From: Kovacikia minuta CCNUW1
GTDB taxonomy: Bacteria; Cyanobacteriota; Cyanobacteriia; Leptolyngbyales; Leptolyngbyaceae
Reading direction: 5' to 3'
Length of the DNA: 64,000 bases
Assembly: GCF_020091585.1 (NCBI RefSeq)
Contig: NZ_CP083582.1
Span: 1,178,001-1,242,000, forward strand
Position numbers and translations under genes: made by a program. The notes under the pieces are model-generated. The model ran no database searches. It was not told the origin of the DNA and saw only the letters and a program-made list of their open reading frames with translations. Shown one piece after another: positions 58,801-64,000 of this stretch (position 1 is its first letter; each line of letters begins with the position of its first letter).

Positions 58801-59819
58801 ACGGCGAATCCCTGGCACAGATTCTCTGGATGGTGGGCGTGCGTCCCCTGCCCGACTCCCTGGGACGGGTAAACAAGCTGGACCTAATTCCGCTAGAAGA
58901 ACTGGGTCGCCCCCGGATCGATGTGGTGGTCAATTGTTCTGGCGTGTTCCGCGACCTGTTCATTAACCAGATGGCACTGCTCGATCGGGCCGTTAAAATG
59001 GCAGCCGAAGCAGACGAGCCATTGGAAATGAACTTTGTCCGTAAACACGCCATCCAGCAGGCGAAGGAGATGGGTATCAATCTGCGGTAGGCAGCCACCC
59101 GCGTCTTCTCCAATGCGTCCGGCTCCTACTCCTCCAACATCAACCTGGCGGTAGAAAACGGCACCTGGGAAAATGAATCGGAATTGCAGGATATGTACCT
59201 GTCCCGCAAGTCCTTTGCCTTTTCCTCCGACAATCCCGGCATGATGGATCAGAGTCGGGAACTGTTCGAGTCTGCCCTGAAGACTGCGGATGTCACCTTC
59301 CAAAACCTGGATTCCTCGGAAATTTCGCTGACGGACGTTTCCCACTACTACGACTCCGACCCAACCAAGATCGTGGCACGCCTGCGGAATGACGGCAAAA
59401 TGCCCTCGTCCTATATGGCAGACACCACCACCGCCAACGCCCAAATCCGCACCCTGTCGGAAACGGTGCGTCTGGACGCCCGCACGAAGCTACTCAATCC
59501 CAAGTGGTATGAGGGCATGCTGAAGCACGGTTACGAAGGCGTGCGGGAACTGTCGAAGCGGATGGTGAACACGATGGGCTGGTCGGCAACCGCTGATGCC
59601 GTCGATAATTGGGTCTACGAAGACTCCAACACCACGTTCTTTAAGGACGAGGAGATGTGCAAGCGGCTATTGGACCTCAACCCCAACTCCTTCCGCAAAA
59701 TGGTGACGACCTTGCTGGAAGCTAATGGTCGCGGCTACTGGGAAACCAGCGAAGAAAACCTCGATCGCCTGCGCCAACTCTACCAGGAAGTCGAAGACCG
59801 GATCGAAGGGATCGAATAG
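55821..59819 (+). pseudogene. chlH: Magnesium chelatase subunit H, interrupted by in-frame TAG
   Basis: The large protoporphyrin-binding subunit of magnesium chelatase, first step of chlorophyll synthesis. A single frame of 1,333 codons covers the full family length (about 1,330). Codon 1090 (59088-59090) is TAG, between GINLR and [16 protein letters not shown]; in homologues this position is Glu (GAG), so one G-to-T change explains it. Everything after the TAG is conserved ([36 protein letters not shown]). A palindrome near codon 217 adds a few residues in frame. Since chlH is needed for phototrophy, sequence error, suppression, a second copy or real loss must be weighed. Confidence 0.93.
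56469..56493. repeat. REP-like palindrome inside chlH
   Basis: GGGCGCAAGGCCTTGCGCCC is a perfect 20-base palindrome followed by TTAC, like the intergenic GGGGCG units. It is translated as part of [10 protein letters not shown] within a loop between YVFK and [13 protein letters not shown]. Confidence 0.65.
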
Positions 59820-59843
59820 TCAATTCCTATTGGGTAATTTTAT

Positions 59844-59875
59844 CTGAAGGGACGTTACACGTAACGTCCCTTCAG
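59844..59875. repeat. Palindrome after chlH (REP-like or terminator)
   Basis: CTGAAGGGACGTTA pairs perfectly with TAACGTCCCTTCAG around CACG. No T-tract follows, so it is more REP-like than a textbook terminator, though it could end chlH transcription. Confidence 0.6.
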
Positions 59876-59894
59876 ACGTTATAGCGTTACCAGC

Positions 59895-60005
59895 AAACTC
59901 AGAAGCTTTGGTGCTACTGCCTTTAACCCTATGGACTTTTTGTGCGATCGCGAGATTCAACTTATCAGCTGTAAACTCAGAAGCTTTGGTGCTACTGCCT
60001 TTAAC
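59895..60005. repeat. 33-base direct repeat pair
   Basis: Two perfect 33-base copies, starting AAACTCAGAAGCTTTGG and ending TGCCTTTAAC, at 59895-59927 and 59973-60005. They lie between chlH and the tRNA gene. Confidence 0.85.
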
Positions 60006-60092
60006 TTCATCCCTCATCCCTCATCCTTCATCCTTACTGCTATGCCCCTCACCGAAAAAGCCCATCCCAGGTAAAATAGGATGAACCCACCT

Positions 60093-60177
60093 GGAGAGGT
60101 GGCAGAGTGGTTGAATGCGGCAGACTCGAAATCTGTTTTGGGGCAACTCAACGGGGGTTCGAATCCCCCCCTCTCCG
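60093..60177 (+). tRNA. tRNA-Ser(CGA)
   Basis: An 85-base class II tRNA. The acceptor GGAGAGG pairs with CCTCTCC, discriminator G. The anticodon arm CAGA-CTCGAAA-TCTG gives anticodon CGA. A long variable arm (TTTGGGGCAACTCAA) and the T-arm GGGGGTTCGAATCCCCC confirm a serine tRNA. The integrase gene just downstream suggests its 3' end is an attachment site. Confidence 0.96.
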
Positions 60178-60288
60178 TTTCTAGAACTGGCTCTCAGCCA
60201 ATTGATTGACTTACTCAGCGTGAGCTTTTGGGGCTGATTCTGGGTGAGTATTGGGCTATTTTGGGGGAAGTTTTGGGGAAGTGAAATT

Positions 60289-61461
60289 GTGGATTTGAGT
60301 GAGCGCATTCATGAAATCAATCAACAGCTTGAGAAAGTTAGTTTGAGACAGAAGGGAGGCAAGCTCTATGTTCGGGGGAGGACAGACGATACATTTCCCC
60401 CTCGACCTGGAGAATGGGAGGTGAAACGGGTAGAGTTTGCATTGGACTGCAATGCAACTTTGCCAGGGTTGAAGGTGGCGAGGTTGAAAGTTCAGGAAAT
60501 TGATCATCAGTTGTTGTGGGGGAAGTTTGATTGGACTCCTCATTTGAGGGGAAAGAACAAGCCTGCTCAAACGGTTGCAGAGTGGGTGGAAAAGTATGAG
60601 GCTGCTCATTGGGAGTGTACGCCTCGGACTCCTACAAAGGAAAACTCCTATCACAAGAACTATCGGCTTTTCTTTAAGCGGTTGCCGCAACATGAAACGT
60701 TAACATTGAACCTTCTGAGATCAGTGATTCTAAGGGAGTCGAAACCTGCGACTCGAAGTCGTCAGTTTTTCTGTATGGCGTATGGGAAGTTGGCGGAGTT
60801 TGTTTCTCAGAAAGGGGCGATCGTACTGGATGAGTTGGTTTTGTTTCAGAAGGAACTGAAGGATCTGAGGCAGGGGTATTCTCCGGAAGAGATTTTGCCT
60901 GAAGATTTGCCAACGGATGAGCAGATTGTGGAGATTTGGAACTCTATCAAAAACCCTGCCTGGAAGTGGGTTTATGGAATGCTGGCAACCTATGGGATGC
61001 GTCCGCATGAGATTTTTCGGCTGGACGTTCAGCGCTATAACCACTCGACAGAGGTGTTGAGGGTTTTTGAGGAGACTAAAACGGGGACGCGGTTGGTTTA
61101 TCCGTGTCTTCCTGTTTGGCGTGAACGGTTCGAGTTGTGGAATGTTCAGTACCCGAAAATTCGAGTGGAGGGCAGAAATAACAATGACCTTGGGGAGAAG
61201 ATTTCGCAGGAGTTCAGAGAACGGAAAATTCCCCATAATCCTTATGCACTGAGACATGCCTGGTGTATTCGGACTGCCTTACTGGAAGTACCGGATACGA
61301 TCGCTGCAAAGTGGGCGGGTCATAGTGTAGCGGTGAGAACGGAGACTTACCATCAAGCCATCAGCAAGGCACAGCATGAGCGGGTGTTTGATCAGATGAA
61401 GCAAAATGAACAAAACTACCTGAAGGTTACCAGGCTTTCCTCTGGTCGGGGGGAATCATGA
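60289..61461 (+). CDS. Tyrosine recombinase (integrase)
   Basis: A 390-residue tyrosine recombinase. The catalytic domain shows the first Arg in ATYGMRPHEIFRLD, HxxR in LRHAWCIR, the second His in WAGHSV and the Tyr in RTETYHQAI. The N-terminal part (IHEINQQLEKVSLRQKGGKL) resembles the arm-binding region of cyanobacterial integrases. I prefer the GTG start giving MDLSERIHEINQ (GGGAAG upstream); another GTG lies 45 bases earlier. Position next to a tRNA 3' end fits site-specific integration. Confidence 0.85.
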   Translation: MDLSERIHEINQQLEKVSLRQKGGKLYVRGRTDDTFPPRPGEWEVKRVEFALDCNATLPGLKVARLKVQEIDHQLLWGKFDWTPHLRGKNKPAQTVAEWVEKYEAAHWECTPRTPTKENSYHKNYRLFFKRLPQHETLTLNLLRSVILRESKPATRSRQFFCMAYGKLAEFVSQKGAIVLDELVLFQKELKDLRQGYSPEEILPEDLPTDEQIVEIWNSIKNPAWKWVYGMLATYGMRPHEIFRLDVQRYNHSTEVLRVFEETKTGTRLVYPCLPVWRERFELWNVQYPKIRVEGRNNNDLGEKISQEFRERKIPHNPYALRHAWCIRTALLEVPDTIAAKWAGHSVAVRTETYHQAISKAQHERVFDQMKQNEQNYLKVTRLSSGRGES

Positions 61462-61783
61462 GAAGCCGATCAAAGTTTGCTACATGCACCTGCCAGGTTG
61501 ACTGTTCAACGCCCGGATCTTGGATGTTGCGATAGTGGATGCCGTACTGGGCATCTCCCGGTTTTTTGGCAATTCTCAATTTTTCGGCGAGTTCGATCTC
61601 GGTCATGATTCTGTCTCGGCTGACTCCCAATAGCGGGGCGGCTTTAGCAGGGGAGAGCCACAGTCCCCGAATGCCATAGCTTTCAAATACGCGCTCGACC
61701 CATTTCTGACGTTCCTCAAGCTGGATGTAGCGGATTTCCAGATCTGCAAGTCGCTGTTCCAGTTCAGCCAAGGTTCTTGCCAT
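61427..61783 (-). CDS. Small helical DNA-binding-like protein of the element
   Basis: A 118-residue protein. The first 35 residues form a coiled coil (LAELEQRLADLEIRYIQLEE). Then comes a segment like an excisionase or winged helix-turn-helix (LSPAKAAPLLGVSRDRIMTE), then YGIHYRNIQDPGVEQSTWQV. It could be the element's excisionase/regulator. Its end overlaps the end of the integrase gene. Start chosen at the ATG before the coiled coil. Confidence 0.6.
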   Translation of the reverse strand: MARTLAELEQRLADLEIRYIQLEERQKWVERVFESYGIRGLWLSPAKAAPLLGVSRDRIMTEIELAEKLRIAKKPGDAQYGIHYRNIQDPGVEQSTWQVHVANFDRLLMIPPDQRKAW

Positions 61784-61809
61784 GTTCGCTCCGTGTAGTA
61801 GGGCTGGGG

Positions 61810-63036
61810 TCAGGTTTGGGCTTCTAGCAGTTTCAGGAATCCGGTTAGCTCTTCGTCTGTTAAGAGTTCCCGATGAGGTTTGTTGTAGGTTTTCTGGAGA
61901 AACTTGCGAATTTGCTCCAGGGACCAACCGAGACGATCGATTTCACAGTCGAGAGCTGCGAGGGTATTGGAGAGATCGAGAGGAGGTGGGGCATTGAGCT
62001 GCTGGTGGAGCTGTTCCCAGGTGAGCGATCGCAGGTTTTTCCAGGGAAAGTGTTGTCCATTGCTGGCGATGACCCACTGCACGCCATCCTTGAGTTCGGC
62101 TCCGATGATTGGGCAACCCTGGCTTTGGGCTTTGCGGTACCAGTGGTTGAATTCGGGGTTGAGGTTGGTTTCGGGTTGCCAGTTCTCGCGGATGGCGGTT
62201 TCCAGGAAACGGGTCGGGCTTCGGACGGTGCCCTCTGGTTTCTCTGTGAGGGCGGCGAGGGCGGTTGGGACTCGTTCCGGGAAGGTGGTGATCGCGGTTT
62301 TTAGTCTGGCATCGTTCAGGTTCACCTTCAAGGCTTTTGCCTGTTGTAGCAGGGGCGGCAGTTGGGAGTTCTGAGGGCTGAGTTTTGAGGGCTGAGTGAG
62401 GGATGAAGGGGTGAGGGGGTAAGGGGGTGATAGAGTGAAAGTTCCTCGTGTCTCCATATCATCTATGTGTCTCCCCGTTTCCTGTTGCCTGTCCTCCATT
62501 CCCTGTTCCATCTCCGTTCCTCCCTGTTCATTGTTTTCCACACACCTCTCTGTTTCTAGTGATTTAAAGGTTTTAAAGGTCTGGGACGATCGCGGTCTGG
62601 AACCCTTAAGAGACCTGGATTTTGAGGCTGACTTTTCCGGACTTCCGGAATGCTCTCCAGGATCTCGGAAGGGGCTATGAGATCCCAGAATGGATTCCGG
62701 ATTCCCAGAATAGCCTTCTTGTTGAGAATTCCATTCGATGACCAGTTCGCGGGTGTGGATTTTGATGACTTTCTCCCGTTTGAGGGTAGCGATCGCCTCA
62801 TACAGGCTGCTTTCGGGAATGCCCCATTCGATGCTGAATTCTTTGGTACGGATGCGGATAGGGCGATCGCTGTAGGGATGCTCGTATCGGACTGCCAGGT
62901 AGACAAACGCGGTATTGTTGATCAGTTTGGCTTGGCGAAGGGCAATCAGTTCTACTTTTTGCAGGGGGTAAAAGTCGCCCTTTACCCTGAACCTGGGTGT
63001 CCCGGATGTTATCGGGTGGGGGTCTGAATTTGTCAT
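61810..63036 (-). CDS. Winged-helix, replication-type protein of the element
   Basis: A 408-residue protein. The N-terminal 110 residues carry a winged-helix pattern (FVYLAVRYEHPYSDRPIRIR, GIPESSLYEAIATLKREKVI) like plasmid replication and helper proteins. A low-complexity middle (SPPYPLTPSSLTQPS) comes from G-rich repeat units that entered the gene. The C-terminal part (NWQPETNLNPEFNHWYRKAQ, WSLEQIRKFLQKTYNKPHRE) is conserved in look. Likely a replication or transcription factor of the element. Confidence 0.55.
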   Translation of the reverse strand: MTNSDPHPITSGTPRFRVKGDFYPLQKVELIALRQAKLINNTAFVYLAVRYEHPYSDRPIRIRTKEFSIEWGIPESSLYEAIATLKREKVIKIHTRELVIEWNSQQEGYSGNPESILGSHSPFRDPGEHSGSPEKSASKSRSLKGSRPRSSQTFKTFKSLETERCVENNEQGGTEMEQGMEDRQQETGRHIDDMETRGTFTLSPPYPLTPSSLTQPSKLSPQNSQLPPLLQQAKALKVNLNDARLKTAITTFPERVPTALAALTEKPEGTVRSPTRFLETAIRENWQPETNLNPEFNHWYRKAQSQGCPIIGAELKDGVQWVIASNGQHFPWKNLRSLTWEQLHQQLNAPPPLDLSNTLAALDCEIDRLGWSLEQIRKFLQKTYNKPHRELLTDEELTGFLKLLEAQT

Positions 63037-63108
63037 GATGCACTCAGAGAATACAAGTTTTGCCCCGTGACTACTGGCGTGTAGTCCGGGGCATTTTTTG
63101 GAAAGGTG

Positions 63109-63291
63109 TCAGGAGGCTTTCTGGGAGAGGTAGAGATGCGCGGCATCTTCGATCAGGTCGGAGAGGTCACGCTCTTCATGAACTGCGCGGATCTTGAGGG
63201 CTTTCTTGAGTGCGGGTTCCATTCGAATCGTGAGGTTTTCGCGGGTTGACTTGGCTTTGGCAACGGTTTTCATGAACGGTAAAGCATTCAT
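63109..63291 (-). CDS. Ribbon-helix-helix protein
   Basis: A 60-residue basic protein with the RHH pattern (RENLTIRMEPALKKALKIRA, then ERDLSDLIEDAAHLYL). Probably a small DNA-binding regulator or antitoxin-like factor. An internal Met seven codons in could also start it. It is divergent from the XRE gene. Confidence 0.7.
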   Translation of the reverse strand: MNALPFMKTVAKAKSTRENLTIRMEPALKKALKIRAVHEERDLSDLIEDAAHLYLSQKAS

Positions 63292-63300
63292 TTCTGCTAT

Positions 63301-63312
63301 GAACGATAGTTC
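63301..63312. promoter_or_regulatory. Possible operator between divergent regulators
   Basis: GAAC-GATA-GTTC, a short inverted repeat in the 72-base gap between the RHH and XRE genes, a likely place for autoregulation. Confidence 0.35.
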
Positions 63313-63363
63313 GATCAGATTATACGTGACTAATCATTCATGTAAATATTTGATTTCAGGTTT

Positions 63364-63843
63364 ATGATTTTGAGTGGAAAGATTGGTTATGGACCTGGTT
63401 TACCTGTGGATGAAGGGGTTCTGAAAAAGCTGGCAATAGCGGTACAGGAGGCGCGGGGCGATCGCTCTCAGCGGGAATTTTCTAAGCTGCTGGAGGTATC
63501 TCAATCGACAGTGCAGCAGTGGGAGAACGGGAAAAATGTCCCCAGCCTGGAGAACCTGGAGAAGATCGCCCGCATGAAAGGGATGCTGGTTGAGGATTTT
63601 GTAGCGTACCTGTATGACCGGACACGGGGAATTACGAGTAAGGACATCCTGGATCGGGTTGAGGTAATGCCATCAAGGGATTTTGCCCAGATTCTGCATG
63701 TGATTGGCGATCGACTGGCTCCACCGGAGGAAGGGAGTCAGGGGAAGGGAGCGGAGAAGGGAAAGGGGAAGAGGGTAAAGGCGGAAAAGCGGCTGCGGTT
63801 GGTGCGGGAACGGCAGAAGGATGCGGTGGAGTTGGGAGAGTAG
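63364..63843 (+). CDS. XRE-family transcriptional regulator
   Basis: A 159-residue protein with an XRE helix-turn-helix near residues 23-75 (QREFSKLLEVSQSTVQQWEN, PSLENLEKIARMKGML). The C-terminus turns into a Lys/Glu/Gly-rich stretch (GSQGKGAEKGKGKRVKAEKR) encoded by G/A-rich repeats. Likely the element's repressor or a toxin-antitoxin-type regulator. Confidence 0.85.
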   Translation: MILSGKIGYGPGLPVDEGVLKKLAIAVQEARGDRSQREFSKLLEVSQSTVQQWENGKNVPSLENLEKIARMKGMLVEDFVAYLYDRTRGITSKDILDRVEVMPSRDFAQILHVIGDRLAPPEEGSQGKGAEKGKGKRVKAEKRLRLVRERQKDAVELGE

Positions 63844-63973
63844 GGTGTGGGGTGTGGGGTAAAGATCCACGATCGCCCTAAGCCAGAGCAGAGGGAGGAA
63901 TGCTGGTTAGAATTGCGATAGAACCTCAATCTCATTAAGGCGATTTCTGAGAATCTCATTTGTGAACGTAGCT

Positions 63974-64000
63974 ATGACTCAAACCGCTGCATCAAAGCCG
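63974..64000 (+). CDS. Start of a gene cut by the window edge
   Basis: An ATG opening MTQTAASKP runs to the last base. Too short to identify and without a strong ribosome-binding site. Confidence 0.3.

Larger units (their letters stand above)
60178..64000. mobile_element. Left part of a putative integrative element at tRNA-Ser
   Basis: Directly after the tRNA come a tyrosine integrase, a small DNA-binding-like protein, a replication-type wHTH protein, a ribbon-helix-helix protein and an XRE regulator, a set typical of integrative or plasmid-like elements. A second copy of the tRNA 3' end is not visible, so the right end should lie beyond the window. Confidence 0.6.

Noticed and set aside
59844-59875. 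Textbook terminator for chlH
   Set aside because: The hairpin is strong but lacks a T-tract and resembles the REP-like palindromes, so I list it as a repeat.

Overview
The window is a piece of a cyanobacterial chromosome. The signs are frequent GCGATCGC/GATCGC palindromes (HIP1-type), a magnesium-chelatase ChlH gene, cyanobacterial families (DUF29, Uma2, a paired DUF6887/DUF6888, PEP-CTERM, a caspase-fold protein beside a TPR protein), many heptanucleotide repeats, and dense small mobile repeats of the kind seen in filamentous cyanobacteria. The exact species cannot be read from the sequence.

Layout. 0.1-4.6 kb: a degenerate M48-like membrane protein, gatA, a 2OG-Fe(II) oxygenase and a DUF6888/DUF6887 pair. 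4.85-6 kb: an IS630-type insertion sequence. 6-17.7 kb: a secreted PPC-domain protein, DUF29, an RluD-type pseudouridine synthase, siroheme genes (uroporphyrinogen methyltransferase and a CbiX-like chelatase), a frameshifted dps, an aldo/keto reductase, a RelE-type toxin pair and a branched-chain/neutral amino-acid transporter (livM frameshifted, livG intact). 17.8-24 kb: a frameshifted Hsp70/actin-fold protein behind a roughly 1,200-residue acidic Pro-rich protein with repeated DLFAD motifs. 25-36 kb: a Crp/Fnr regulator, SIMPL protein, SDR, a long repeat-only stretch, a C26 amidase, a YS-type pseudo-caspase coupled to a TPR membrane protein, a PEP-CTERM protein and an ABC exporter. 36-47 kb: GST, a Ser/Asn-rich secreted protein, IS110 copy A, moaD, a histidine kinase, a HAD phosphatase, a CDF transporter, an AT-rich membrane gene, BrnT/BrnA and a REP-associated (Y1) transposase. 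47-60 kb: polA with a tiny four-Cys gene, IS110 copy B, an RsmB-type methyltransferase, two Uma2 genes, a TPR protein, and chlH carrying an in-frame TAG. 60-64 kb: tRNA-Ser(CGA) followed by a tyrosine integrase and plasmid/phage-like genes, probably the left end of an integrative element that runs off the window.

Two themes stand out. (1) A nested mobile-DNA ecology: REP-like GGGGCG palindromes, a Y1 transposase that carries one of these palindromes inside its own coding sequence, and two apparently identical IS110 elements that both sit in CGCCC-CT-AC sites of such palindromes. The IS110 leader can fold into a two-loop RNA whose loops resemble target and donor ends, as expected for a bridge RNA. 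TA-targeting MITEs, some with covarying hairpins, also occur. (2) An unusual density of single-base lesions in otherwise well-conserved genes (dps, livM, an Hsp70-like gene, chlH, two small membrane genes) plus two genes whose ATG appears as ATT. Sequencing or assembly error, real decay and recoding are all possible; raw reads would decide.
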